This document shows positions 8,193 to 17,603 of a stretch of DNA of 64,000 bases, one piece after another. The notes beneath the pieces were generated by a model, which saw only the letters and a program-made list of their open reading frames with translations, made no database searches and had not been told where the DNA came from. The stretch is from Ruminococcaceae bacterium Marseille-P2935 (GTDB taxonomy: Bacteria > Bacillota > Clostridia > Oscillospirales > Ruminococcaceae). The first letter of the stretch is position 1. Every line of letters begins with the position of its first letter. Where the stretch lies: NCBI GenBank assembly GCA_900104565.1, contig LT629952.1, forward strand, positions 620,001 to 684,000, written 5' to 3'. The position numbers and the translations under genes were made by a program.

Positions 8193-9953
8193 TTGAAACG
8201 ACTACTCGTAGCACTAAACGCTAAGTTTACACACACCAACCTAGCAGTACGATGCATTGCTGCTTATGGCCGTGCCCACTACCAGCTGGAAAGCGAATAT
8301 GTGGAATTTACTATCAATCAATACACCGACTATATCGTCGAGCGGCTATATTCTATGCAACCAGATCTACTCTGCTTTTCGTGTTATATTTGGAATATTG
8401 AACAGGTGCGTGATATTATTGCACAATATAAGCTTATTTCCCCTGAAACAATTATTATTGCGGGCGGGCCGGAAGTGTCTTTTGAATGGGAGGAATTTTT
8501 AAAAGAAAACCCATTTGTAGATTATCTGGTACTTGGTGAAGGGGAGGACTCACTCAACCGGCTGTTTTACAGTTTAGAGCAGGGTGAAATCCAGATTGAT
8601 AAGCTCCCAGGAATAGTTTTTCACCAAAAAGGCCAATTTTATAAAGGACCAACTGCAAATCCGGTCGATTTAGCCCTTCTACCCTTCCCATACAAAGGCG
8701 AGCTTCTGCCGGAACACCGTATTTTATATTATGAGTCTTCCCGCGGCTGTCCATTCCGCTGCCAATATTGTCTTTCCGGGGGTGAAGGCCGGGTACGGCT
8801 GCGCCCTTTGGAACTGGTACTGCCGGAACTTCAGGTGTTTTTAGACCAAAAGGTACCCCAGGTAAAGTTTGTTGACCGCACCTTTAATTGTGATAAACGC
8901 CATGCCATGGAAATATGGAACTATTTGAAAGAGCATGACAACGGTATTACTAATTTTCATTTTGAGATTACTGCCTCTCTGCTTAACCGGGAAATGCTGC
9001 AATTCTTAAAAACTGTACGAAAAGAACAGTTCCAGTTTGAAATAGGAGTACAGTCAACAAATGCTCAAACACTGCAGGCAATCTGCCGAGCGGAAGATTT
9101 TAATCAATTATCCGAGACGGTACGTGAGATTAACTCCGGGCAAAATATCCACCAGCATCTGGACTTGATCGCAGGGCTTCCATTTGAAGATTTGTCTTCC
9201 TTTGAGCATTCTTTCTGTGACGTAATTGCTTTGCGTCCTGAGCAGCTGCAGCTTGGTTTTTTAAAATTATTAAAGGGTTCCGGCCTGCGGAAAAAGGCGG
9301 AGGAATATGGCATTCGCTATTCCACTAAAGCGCCTTACCAGGCGCTGTGCACTAACTGGTTAACCCCCGGCGAAATGTTCCGGCTGCATCATTTGGAGGA
9401 AATGGTTGAAACCTATTACAACTCAGGCCGCTTTAATACCGCAATATCCTTCCTGTTAAAACAATTTTCCTCTCCCTACCGTTTTTTTGACGGGCTGGCA
9501 GAGTTCTTTTATGCTCGTGGCTATAGTGGCGCCAAATTTCCCAAAGAGGAGCTCTACACCATTCTTTGCAACTATACAGAGGAACAGTTTGGCCAGCTTC
9601 CCCCAGAGCTTCCATTTCTCTGTTTGTTTGATGCCATTCTGCATGAAAAGCCCCGCAAACTGCCAGAGTGGATGTATCATGTGCCCACGGAACATGAAAA
9701 AGCAGTGTCGGCTGCTGTTTTTAGAGATCAAGAACTGATGAAGCAACTGCTTTCTGAATATTCCGAAGAAAGCCCCTCAAAACTGAGCCGGCTGGCACAC
9801 CTGGAATTCCTTCCAATTCATCCACTTACTTTAAAGTGGGATGTAACGCCTGTACTGGTTAATTACCGCAGGCGCGGTATTGATGGACGGGCGGCCTATT
9901 TCATTGTAAATACAGACAAATATCATCAAACCTGTGATTCAGAACAGCAGTAA
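8193..9953 (+). CDS. B12-binding radical SAM protein (DUF4080 type)
   Basis: 586 residues. The N-terminal about 150 residues form a cobalamin-binding-like Rossmann domain (LLVALNAKFTHTNLAVRCIAAY and VLGEGE are typical), followed by a radical SAM core with CPFRCQYC giving cluster cysteines 186, 190 and 193 just after YYESSRG. A C-terminal region of about 200 residues matches the length of the DUF4080 group found widely in Clostridia. The substrate is unknown. The start is a TTG with AAAGGA about 13 nt upstream; no better ATG exists nearby. It is monocistronic, and its 3' spacer is occupied by an IS3 derivative. Confidence 0.85.
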   Translation: MKRLLVALNAKFTHTNLAVRCIAAYGRAHYQLESEYVEFTINQYTDYIVERLYSMQPDLLCFSCYIWNIEQVRDIIAQYKLISPETIIIAGGPEVSFEWEEFLKENPFVDYLVLGEGEDSLNRLFYSLEQGEIQIDKLPGIVFHQKGQFYKGPTANPVDLALLPFPYKGELLPEHRILYYESSRGCPFRCQYCLSGGEGRVRLRPLELVLPELQVFLDQKVPQVKFVDRTFNCDKRHAMEIWNYLKEHDNGITNFHFEITASLLNREMLQFLKTVRKEQFQFEIGVQSTNAQTLQAICRAEDFNQLSETVREINSGQNIHQHLDLIAGLPFEDLSSFEHSFCDVIALRPEQLQLGFLKLLKGSGLRKKAEEYGIRYSTKAPYQALCTNWLTPGEMFRLHHLEEMVETYYNSGRFNTAISFLLKQFSSPYRFFDGLAEFFYARGYSGAKFPKEELYTILCNYTEEQFGQLPPELPFLCLFDAILHEKPRKLPEWMYHVPTEHEKAVSAAVFRDQELMKQLLSEYSEESPSKLSRLAHLEFLPIHPLTLKWDVTPVLVNYRRRGIDGRAAYFIVNTDKYHQTCDSEQQ

Positions 9954-10087
9954 ATTTTTATTTTATAAAACTGATTTGCCTTTTTACTAAAACTGTAAAA
10001 GTCATATTCTTTTATTTTTTTACAATTTCCATTGCGTAATTTTCCATTCTTTCAGGTAAAATTGGTGGTTTCCTTCGCGTATTGAAT

Positions 10088-10418
10088 AAAAAGGCCGCAG
10101 ACTTTGAACCGAACCAGTAAAACAGGACAATAGACAAAAAGGCCCCTTGTGTAGGATAATAACTACACAGGGGGTATTGCTATGCAGAAACGAAAATACA
10201 CACAGCTAAAGGCAGTTGAGGAGCTCATATTGTCAATGCGGGGGATGGAATGACCTTACATCCACTTCTATAATCATGAGCGCATCCAGACAAAAACAGG
10301 AGTGGCGCCGCTGACACTGCTCCACTCCGCTTAAAACTTAATAATCTTACATTACACAGGGCCTCTTTTGTACTGTCCGCACAATCTGGGGCTGTCTATT
10401 TACTCTGCGGCCTTTTTT
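10088..10418. terminator. Terminator stem split by a mobile element
   Basis: AAAAAGGCCGCAG at 10088-10100 and its exact complement CTGCGGCCTTTTT at 10405-10417 are the arms of what would be a bidirectional terminator between convergent genes. The arms are now about 300 nt apart because an IS3-family derivative lies between them. Confidence 0.5.
10125..10380 (+). mobile_element. Miniature IS3-family deletion derivative
   Basis: About 255 bp with imperfect inverted ends (GGACAATAGACAAAAAGGCC at the left; complement of about 10351-10378 at the right). It keeps the first codons of an IS3 orfA (10182-10253: MQKRKYTQLKAVEELIL, with AGGGGG before the ATG) joined to the last codons of orfB (10257-10334: YIHFYNHERIQTKTGVAPL, then LLHSA and stop). 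The catalytic core is deleted, so it can only move in trans. ACA precedes the left end and follows base 10380, a possible 3-bp target duplication. No complete parent copy is in this window. Confidence 0.75.
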
Positions 10419-10419
10419 A

Positions 10420-12261
10420 TTATGCCTGATTATTTTGGGCAAACTGGCTATTATACAAGTTGGCATAAAAGCCGCCCAATGCCAGCAGCTGCTGGTGGGT
10501 TCCGGTTTCGACAATGTCGCCGTCATTTAGTACCAAAATGGTGTCTGCATCCCGAATCGTAGATAACCGGTGAGCAATGATAAAGCTGGTGCGGTCCTTC
10601 ATTAAATTATTCATAGCCTTTTGAATCCGTACTTCTGTTCGGGTATCTACCGAGCTGGTGGCCTCATCCAAAATTAGAATAGTGGGGTTAGAAATAATTG
10701 CCCTGGCTATGGTCAAAAGCTGGCGCTGGCCCTGAGAGATATTCGAGGCATCCTCATTGAGAACAAATTGATAGCCATCCGGCAGCGAACGGATAAACTT
10801 ATCCGCATGGGCAGATTTAGCCGCCTGATAAACTTCTTCATCCGTTGCATTCAGCCTGCCATAACGGATATTTTCCATAATAGTTCCCTTAAACAGCCAG
10901 GTGTCTTGCAACACCATACCAATCATACTGCGCAGGTCGGTACGTTTCATGTCCATAATATCGACACCATCAATGGTAATTTGCCCGCTGTTGATATCAT
11001 AAAACCTGAGAAGCAGGTTCACCAGCGTAGTTTTGCCTGCACCGGTTGGGCCTACAATGGCAACTTTATGGCCCTCCTCCACTTTCAGCGAAAGGTCCTT
11101 AATCAACACGCGCTCAGGAGTATATCCAAAACGCACATGGGAAAATTCGATTTCACCTTTTGCATCCTTTGGTACAATGGCATTGGCTTTGTCTGCCGGC
11201 TCCTCTTTTTCATCTAAAAAAGCAAAGATCCGTTCTGCTGCCGCCGCCGTGGACTGCAAAATATTTGCAATGTTGGCCGTTTGGTTAATCGGCTGGTTAA
11301 ACTGGCGCAAATACTGAATCATAGACTGAATATCACCTACCAGCAGCCGGCCGGAAATAACCATAATCGCACCTACTACAGTTACTAAAATGTAACCTAC
11401 ATTACCCAAAAATCCAATCGCCGGCATAATAATGCTGGAAACGAACTGTGCCTTCCAGCCGTTGCGGTAAAGCCGGTCGTTAATCTCTTCAAAACGGCCA
11501 ATGGTGTCTTCTTCTTTGCCATATGCTTTAATAACGTTGTGGCCGGTATACATCTCTTCCACAAAGCCATTTAAGTCACCAAGAGACTGCTGCTGGCCAC
11601 GGAAAAAACCTTGTGATTTTTTAACGACGCCTATTGAAACCAACAGCGAAAACGGCAGGGTAATCAGCCCAATGATAGACAGCAGCGGACTAATGGAAAA
11701 CATCATGATCAAAATCATCACAATTGTAATGACAGAGGATACCAGTTGGGTAATGCTTTGCTGCAGCGAGGTGGAAACGGTATCCACATCATTGGTTACC
11801 CGGCTCAGCACATCTCCAAAGGTATTGGTATCAAAATAATTAAGGGGCAGCCGGCGGATTTTCTGATCCACTGCAGTACGAATGTCGTACATGGTTTTTT
11901 GTGATACACCCGACATAATGAACTGCTGCAGATAATTAAATGTTGCTGCTAGTAAATAAATACAGCCCAGTAAAATTAATATCTGCATGACAGCCCCAAA
12001 ATCCACACCGTTTTCACTTCGGAAGCCAATATCAATTTGGTTGGTTGCCAAACCCAATACTCTTGGGGCTAACGTATTAAACACCGTAGAAAGAAGCACT
12101 AATAAAATGACGCAAATTAACCCCTTACGGTAAGGCTTCATAAATTTAAGCAGCCTGCCAAAGGTGCCTTTCATATCCTTTGGCTTTTCAAATGAACCAT
12201 GGGCACCCGGACCTCCCATTGGCCCCATATGCCCTTTCATCGAGCCTGACGTTTTACTCAT
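10420..12261 (-). CDS. ABC exporter subunit, canonical ATPase half (heterodimer partner)
   Basis: 613 residues: Gly/Met-rich N-terminal tail, six-helix membrane domain (about 45-330), and a nucleotide-binding domain with Walker A GPTGAGKT at about 404-411, ISQGQ in place of LSGGQ at 508-512, and Walker B ILILDEATSS at 528-537 with the catalytic Glu. The degenerate signature here and the degenerate Walker B in the partner gene fit an asymmetric LmrCD/BmrCD/TM287-288-type multidrug exporter. The start overlaps the stop of the upstream ABC gene (ATGA), with GGAGG before the ATG. Confidence 0.92.
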   Translation of the reverse strand: MSKTSGSMKGHMGPMGGPGAHGSFEKPKDMKGTFGRLLKFMKPYRKGLICVILLVLLSTVFNTLAPRVLGLATNQIDIGFRSENGVDFGAVMQILILLGCIYLLAATFNYLQQFIMSGVSQKTMYDIRTAVDQKIRRLPLNYFDTNTFGDVLSRVTNDVDTVSTSLQQSITQLVSSVITIVMILIMMFSISPLLSIIGLITLPFSLLVSIGVVKKSQGFFRGQQQSLGDLNGFVEEMYTGHNVIKAYGKEEDTIGRFEEINDRLYRNGWKAQFVSSIIMPAIGFLGNVGYILVTVVGAIMVISGRLLVGDIQSMIQYLRQFNQPINQTANIANILQSTAAAAERIFAFLDEKEEPADKANAIVPKDAKGEIEFSHVRFGYTPERVLIKDLSLKVEEGHKVAIVGPTGAGKTTLVNLLLRFYDINSGQITIDGVDIMDMKRTDLRSMIGMVLQDTWLFKGTIMENIRYGRLNATDEEVYQAAKSAHADKFIRSLPDGYQFVLNEDASNISQGQRQLLTIARAIISNPTILILDEATSSVDTRTEVRIQKAMNNLMKDRTSFIIAHRLSTIRDADTILVLNDGDIVETGTHQQLLALGGFYANLYNSQFAQNNQA

Positions 12262-13985
12262 TGCATTTCCTCCGAGGATAATTGTGATGACACAATCTCT
12301 TTATATACATCACAGTTCTCCAGTAGTTCATGATGGGTACCAATTCCAACCATTTCGCCGGAATCCAGAACAATGATCTGGTCGGCGTCCATAATAGTAG
12401 ATACCCGCTGGGCTACAATAATTACAGCAGCATTCTTGGTCTCATTCTTTAAGGCAGCTCTCAGCTGCGAATCGGTTTTAAAGTCGAGTGCAGAAAAACT
12501 ATCGTCAAAAATATAAATTTCTGGCCGGCGGACAATTGCCCGTGCAATGGAAAGCCGCTGCTTCTGCCCGCCCGAAACATTGGTGGCACCTTGAGAGATG
12601 TCAGAATCATAACGATGTTCTTTTTCCATAATAAAATCATTGGACTGAGCAATTTTGGATGCATATTCTATCTCTTCATCGGTGGCATCATTCTTACCGT
12701 AGCGAATATTTCCTCCAATTGTTCCTTTAAACAACGTAGCTTTTTGCGGTACATAACCAATTTTAGCCCGCAAAGCCTGCTGGTCGTATTCCCTGACGTC
12801 TATTCCGTCTACCAGAATACTTCCGCTGTCCACATCGTAAAAACGCGGAATCAAGTTAATTAGGGTTGACTTGCCACTGCCCGTACTGCCAATAATTGCA
12901 GTGGTTTCGCCGGGATGCGTTGCAAATGAAATATCATGCAAGGCAGGTTGTTCCGCATGCGGATAGGTAAAAGTAACATTTCGAAATTCCACCTGGCCCT
13001 TTAGAGTGGTGCCACATATTGCATTTGCCTTATTTTGAATTGTGGGAACGGTATCGGTTACCTGATTAATGCGCTCTGCAGAAGCCGCTGCCCTGGGGTA
13101 CATGATGAAGATCATAGACATCATAGTAAAAGACATCATAATCTGCATCACATACTGTACCAGTGCAATAATATCCCCCACCATCATGCTGCCTATGTTT
13201 ACCTGAACGGCACCCAACCAAACCAGCGCCACTGTGGTTAAATTTAAAGTAACCATTAAAGCAGGCATTAACAAAGCCATGGTACGCTGCATTTTCATAG
13301 CTGTCGTAGTTAAGTCCCGGTTTGCCTGTTCAAAACGTTCCTTTTCATGATCCTCAGTGTTAAACGCACGAATGACCCGAATACCGGTTAGTTTTTCGCG
13401 CATTACCAGGTTTACCCGATCCAGTTTTTTCTGCATGCTTTTAGAAAGCGGCATGGCTAATTTTGCAATGATCATAATCAAAATAATTAGAATCGGAATA
13501 GAGACAAAAATAATGTTGGACATCTGGGGGCTTTTGCGGTAAGCCATTAAAATACCGCCAATAGCAATAATAGGGGCCATTAAAATAATTCGTAAAAAAA
13601 TCATAACAAATTGTTGAATTTGTGTAATATCATTGGTGGTGCGGGTAATTAACGAAGCTGTTCCAAATTGGTCGAACTCGCTAAGTGAAAATTTTTCGAC
13701 CTGATTAAAAACTACGCTTCTTAACTTTTTTCCGAAGCCCATAGAAACTTTTGCCGATAAAAAGCCGCTGATTATCGTTGCAACAATACTAATTAGCGCA
13801 AAAAACAGCATCAGGCCGCCAGTGCTAAGAATATAGCCGGTATTACCTTCTGCTACGCCATAATTGATAATATTTGATAAAAAGTTTGGTAAACTTAGAT
13901 CCGCAATTACCGAAACAAAAACCAATACTACCACCGCCAAAATCTGCAGCAAATATGGCTTTAAATGTGGCAACATCTTTTTCAT
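12258..13985 (-). CDS. ABC exporter subunit with degenerate ATPase site (heterodimer partner)
   Basis: 575 residues: membrane domain (about 1-310) and a nucleotide-binding domain with Walker A GSTGSGKS at about 366-373, intact signature VSGGQ at 470-474, and Walker B YIFDDSFSALD in which Asp495 replaces the catalytic Glu. In TM287/288-like heterodimers exactly one subunit has this change, so the pair with the following gene makes one working and one non-canonical ATP site. It probably exports drugs or lipophilic compounds. It lies 187 nt downstream of a MarR regulator on the same strand. Confidence 0.92.
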   Translation of the reverse strand: MKKMLPHLKPYLLQILAVVVLVFVSVIADLSLPNFLSNIINYGVAEGNTGYILSTGGLMLFFALISIVATIISGFLSAKVSMGFGKKLRSVVFNQVEKFSLSEFDQFGTASLITRTTNDITQIQQFVMIFLRIILMAPIIAIGGILMAYRKSPQMSNIIFVSIPILIILIMIIAKLAMPLSKSMQKKLDRVNLVMREKLTGIRVIRAFNTEDHEKERFEQANRDLTTTAMKMQRTMALLMPALMVTLNLTTVALVWLGAVQVNIGSMMVGDIIALVQYVMQIMMSFTMMSMIFIMYPRAAASAERINQVTDTVPTIQNKANAICGTTLKGQVEFRNVTFTYPHAEQPALHDISFATHPGETTAIIGSTGSGKSTLINLIPRFYDVDSGSILVDGIDVREYDQQALRAKIGYVPQKATLFKGTIGGNIRYGKNDATDEEIEYASKIAQSNDFIMEKEHRYDSDISQGATNVSGGQKQRLSIARAIVRRPEIYIFDDSFSALDFKTDSQLRAALKNETKNAAVIIVAQRVSTIMDADQIIVLDSGEMVGIGTHHELLENCDVYKEIVSSQLSSEEMQ

Positions 13986-14172
13986 GCAGTCTTCTCCTTT
14001 TCAAGATAATAAAATTTTTGTTAGAGATCTTTATAGGCTCACAATTTTATAAAAACGCAAACCTGACCAGAAAGAAGCAATACCGAAAGTCAATTTAAAA
14101 ACAGCACTGCGCGCCGCCTTTGGTGTTTCGTTTTATATTCATGCTATCTTATTTCTCACTGGCTTGATGCTC

Positions 14173-14613
14173 TTACAAATCAAGGTTTTCAAAATAATCT
14201 GCCATTTGTTTTAACAGCTGAAGCAGCTTATTTGCGTCTTCTGCACTCATCTGTTCCAATAGACCCTGGTGAATTTCACGAATTTTCTGATCACTCTGCT
14301 CAAATGCTGCTGCCCCATCCTGCGTTGCACAAAGATAAATATTTCTTCGGTCTTCGCTTCCATGGCGTCGATATAAGTAACCCATCTGTTCCAGGTTTCG
14401 TAGCACAGGTGATAAATTAGGAAGTGGAAGGCCAATTTCCGAACTAATTTGTGAAGGAGTAAGCTCTTTTCCCTCTGCTTTCTTCACAAGCACCTCCATA
14501 ACGAGCCGTTCCCCGGGTTTTAAAGCTACCATCCGGTTAATTTTTTTAGTTTCCCTCATCAACCTATGAAATTCTTCTTTTAATCGGTCCAAGCAATCCC
14601 CTTGTTTCCTCAA
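14173..14613 (-). CDS. MarR family transcriptional regulator
   Basis: 146 residues with the winged helix-turn-helix layout: LTPSQISSEIGLPLPNLSPVLRNLEQMGYLYRR, then the wing HGSEDRRNIYLCATQDG, flanked by dimerisation helices. It precedes a two-gene multidrug ABC exporter on the same strand, the usual layout for MarR-controlled efflux, so it is probably a ligand-released repressor of its own operon. The start is non-ATG: TTG at 14613 with AAAGGA about 11 nt upstream, or a second TTG seven codons in, preceded by AAGGGG. Confidence 0.88.
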   Translation of the reverse strand: MRKQGDCLDRLKEEFHRLMRETKKINRMVALKPGERLVMEVLVKKAEGKELTPSQISSEIGLPLPNLSPVLRNLEQMGYLYRRHGSEDRRNIYLCATQDGAAAFEQSDQKIREIHQGLLEQMSAEDANKLLQLLKQMADYFENLDL

Positions 14614-15376
14614 ATTTTAATCATTCCTTTCCACAGTACTGCCAAAAACAAAATGATTACAGTATGAAAGAATCATTTTATACCTGCACATAGTTAGCCT
14701 TCAAGGGGGAACGTATTTGAATAATAAATGTAAATTTGTTCCAAGCCTGACCTCTACTTTCATCAGAAATAAGCATTCTCAGTTGAAACCATAACTTTTG
14801 AGAAAAAGACAAACCAGGCCCGGGTAAAAGGAGGAGAACACTTCACTCTGCCGTTTTTGTTTGGATTAAGATGGTTGCATTCGTTTCTGCCAATTATTGC
14901 TATACAATGTTGAAAATATATGCGGCTACACTTAAGCAGTGCGGCGGCTAAAAGCTATTGGAGGGCTATTTTTTCCCAAGCTGGAACCCACCGTTTCAAA
15001 CAGCAGGTTCATTTGATTTTTAGTTATAACCTTTAACTATTATATGAAGTAATTATATTGTTTTACCGAACCTATATCAAGAAAGATTTTTCCATTCTTT
15101 TGTGAATAAAGTATTAATTTACATAAAAATAGTTATGCAATTTTACAATGAATATTGGATAAGTGTTTCATTCATCTTGTTATTTCTGTTGCTGTAATAA
15201 TGTTTATATCTTTGTCAGTAATAGTTAGTTTTTAAGCTATTAATCATTTTATAAATTTTTAGAGGCTACAGGGTAATTTAAACAAAGGAAAAACTTATTA
15301 TGACTGCGTGCAAAAAAAACAAGCTCTCCCTGTAGTATTCCACAATAGTATGTGAAGCAACCAAACCGTTTAAAAT
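14614..15376. other. Long AT-rich intergenic region, no gene seen
   Basis: About 760 bases between the MarR promoter region and the terminator of the beta-propeller gene. It contains only short frames, among them an 11-codon one beginning near 15300 behind AAAGGA. I recognise no RNA family. Confidence 0.5.
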
Positions 15377-15406
15377 AAAAAAGCCTTCAGTTATGAAGGC
15401 TTTTTT
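15377..15406 (-). terminator. Rho-independent terminator
   Basis: AAAAAAGCCTTCA arm, short loop, then TGAAGGCTTTTTT, just downstream of the beta-propeller gene stop; T runs occur on both strands. Confidence 0.9.
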
Positions 15407-15431
15407 AGGTTCCTGCTAATCGAAATTTCTA

Positions 15432-17570
15432 TTAAAGTGTTCTGCTGCCCTGTAAGCTAAAATCCTTTAGCGAATGAGCCTGAATCATATGATCAGAAAC
15501 AGTATAAAGTGTTTCCCCTATACTGATTCCTCGATTTATTCTGCGATTAAAATCGTCCGGTTCATCCGGGCAGTGGGTAATTTTTCCTACCAGGGTAAAG
15601 CCGGTTTTACTGTCTGCTTTAAAAACAAACATCCCCATAAAATCCAGCGAATACTCTGTTGAAATTCCATAGCTGTCTTTCCCCAAAACGGTTTCGGTAT
15701 ATACCTGAACCGGCAGGCCAAACAGACTTTTTTGAGAATCATACCAGAAAACCTTATGGTCGTACAGCACCTGGCTGTCTGACATACTTGTGCCAATCAG
15801 GAATTTATGGCTCTCCCGGGGATTTTGCGGGTCACTGACATCAAACATGGAAAGTTTAAGCCCCAACTGGGCCACACCACCGTCCGCCAGTGCAACGGTA
15901 TTGCGGCCTACGCCAATCAGGGTATTTTGATCGATTGGGTGCATATATTCACTGAAGCCCGGAATTTTCAGCTGCCCCAAAACCGTTGGGTTTGCAGGGT
16001 CAGAAAGATCTACTGCAAAAAGCGGGTCAACATTTTTAAAAGTAACCACATATCCCATATCGCCCATAAAACGGACTGAATAAATTTGCTCACCAGGAGC
16101 TAAACCACTCAATTCACCAATTGTATGGAATTCTTCGTCTAAAATAGTAATGCGGTTATCTGTACTCCCATTGGTAAACGCAGTAGTAGCAATTCGGAAA
16201 TTCCCCTCGTATTCATCTGCAGAAAACTGGTTATCAATTCTGCCTGCTATCTGCGCAGAAGCTGTAAAATCAATCTGAGTTTCTTCCACAGCAAATTTCA
16301 TTACTTCTGTAAAGTTTTCTCCTGTATTATTGTCATAGCCTTCGCCCATCACATAAAGGTTTTGTTGCGACATATAAAGCTGCCCGTTGCTGCCCAGCAC
16401 CGACTTTGTCTGTACAGGTTCAGATGTGTTAATCATGTCAATAGCACTAACCGTGGTATAACACGGAACGCTGGGCTGAGGCAAAATTGCAATGTCATTC
16501 GCATGAACCGTCTGTGGCTGGGCGGCTTTATCCCCGACAGCATCGCACACTACGGGAAGATAGTCTTCCGGTTGAACGTTTGTACTTGTCAAATCATCAT
16601 AGACATACTTGGACGTAACCAAATACACTGTATTGTTCATCATTCTGGAAGAAACATAGCTTCCATCCTGCTCAAAGCTGCGGACCAACGTTGGTTTTTC
16701 TATTTTCTGCAAGTCATAAACCTCTACCTTTACGCTGCCAGAAGGCCAATGGTAAACCAAATCTGCCGCAGACGCCTCTATTGGCGTAGCAAACACCTGG
16801 TCTGTATATATGACCGTTAAATGCTGCTCGGCTACAAACAATTCTCCAAACTGGTAGTTGGGGTCTCCTTCAATTTGAGAGACTGTTTCGAGCGATACAG
16901 GGTCAATAATCTGTACCTGGCTGGCATTATCCAGCCCTGTCATGTAATACAGGTATTCCCCATCTGTTTTTAATATATCCGCCTCATCAACACCTGTAAC
17001 CTGTACATTTGTGCCTGTTCCTGACGTTCCGCCAAAGTCTTCTGCCGAATCGGATGCCAACTCATTCTTGCCGACTTCAGGCATTGCTGCCTGTGTTTCC
17101 CCAGCAAATCCCGGGTTCCATTTATCGCTAACTATACCGAAGGTGCCATTCATATCATTATCGTCCAGGCTACAATGCAAATTACTAATAATGTCGCGAA
17201 GCTGCTCATAGTCCTGCGCATAGACTTCGTTTGTATTAGGCGCAGAATAGGCCCCAGCTTTTTCACGAGGTACAGCTGAACGGTCTATCGCACTCTCATT
17301 CCAACGCTCAAAGCCCCAGTATGCACCTATGACCACGGCGAAAGCCGCTGCATACGCCAATACCTGCCTAAATACCATAGGGCGGCTTGATTGTGTCTTT
17401 TTGTCTGTTGATAATTCTATTTTTTCCTGTGAAATTTGTTCCAGTGTATTGATCAGGTTTTTAGCGCGCAGCGAATCTGGCAACGGAACCCGGTCAAATT
17501 CAGGCAAAAGTTTATGGCGTAAAAATTCGGTATTTTGTTTTATTTCATCTTTTCTCTTTTTGCCAAACAT
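15432..17570 (-). CDS. Membrane-anchored beta-propeller protein, possible anti-sigma factor
   Basis: About 712 residues. A cytoplasmic N-terminal stretch of about 65 residues (FLRHKLLPEFDRVPLPDSL) leads to one membrane segment near residues 68-87 (VLAYAAAFAVVIGAYWGF), then a large external domain of the secreted C-terminal beta-propeller family related to WD-40 repeats. TGVDEADILKTDGEYLYYM is the hallmark opening, followed by repeats such as VEVYDLQKIEKPTLVRSFEQ and LDLS/VDLSDPANPTVLGQL. It starts 33 nt after an ECF sigma gene, suggesting that it restrains this sigma factor and responds to an envelope signal. I use the ATG at 17570 with AGGAGGTGA upstream; a GTG at 17582 overlaps that ribosome site. 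Confidence 0.8.
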   Translation of the reverse strand: MFGKKRKDEIKQNTEFLRHKLLPEFDRVPLPDSLRAKNLINTLEQISQEKIELSTDKKTQSSRPMVFRQVLAYAAAFAVVIGAYWGFERWNESAIDRSAVPREKAGAYSAPNTNEVYAQDYEQLRDIISNLHCSLDDNDMNGTFGIVSDKWNPGFAGETQAAMPEVGKNELASDSAEDFGGTSGTGTNVQVTGVDEADILKTDGEYLYYMTGLDNASQVQIIDPVSLETVSQIEGDPNYQFGELFVAEQHLTVIYTDQVFATPIEASAADLVYHWPSGSVKVEVYDLQKIEKPTLVRSFEQDGSYVSSRMMNNTVYLVTSKYVYDDLTSTNVQPEDYLPVVCDAVGDKAAQPQTVHANDIAILPQPSVPCYTTVSAIDMINTSEPVQTKSVLGSNGQLYMSQQNLYVMGEGYDNNTGENFTEVMKFAVEETQIDFTASAQIAGRIDNQFSADEYEGNFRIATTAFTNGSTDNRITILDEEFHTIGELSGLAPGEQIYSVRFMGDMGYVVTFKNVDPLFAVDLSDPANPTVLGQLKIPGFSEYMHPIDQNTLIGVGRNTVALADGGVAQLGLKLSMFDVSDPQNPRESHKFLIGTSMSDSQVLYDHKVFWYDSQKSLFGLPVQVYTETVLGKDSYGISTEYSLDFMGMFVFKADSKTGFTLVGKITHCPDEPDDFNRRINRGISIGETLYTVSDHMIQAHSLKDFSLQGSRTL

Positions 17571-17603
17571 CGCTGTACTCACCTCCTATAAAAGCATAAA
17601 TAA

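Noticed and set aside
9990-10100. Short minus-strand frame reading NTRRKPPILPERMENYAM up to a stop
   Set aside because: No start or ribosome site and it runs through the terminator arm; too short to support a gene.
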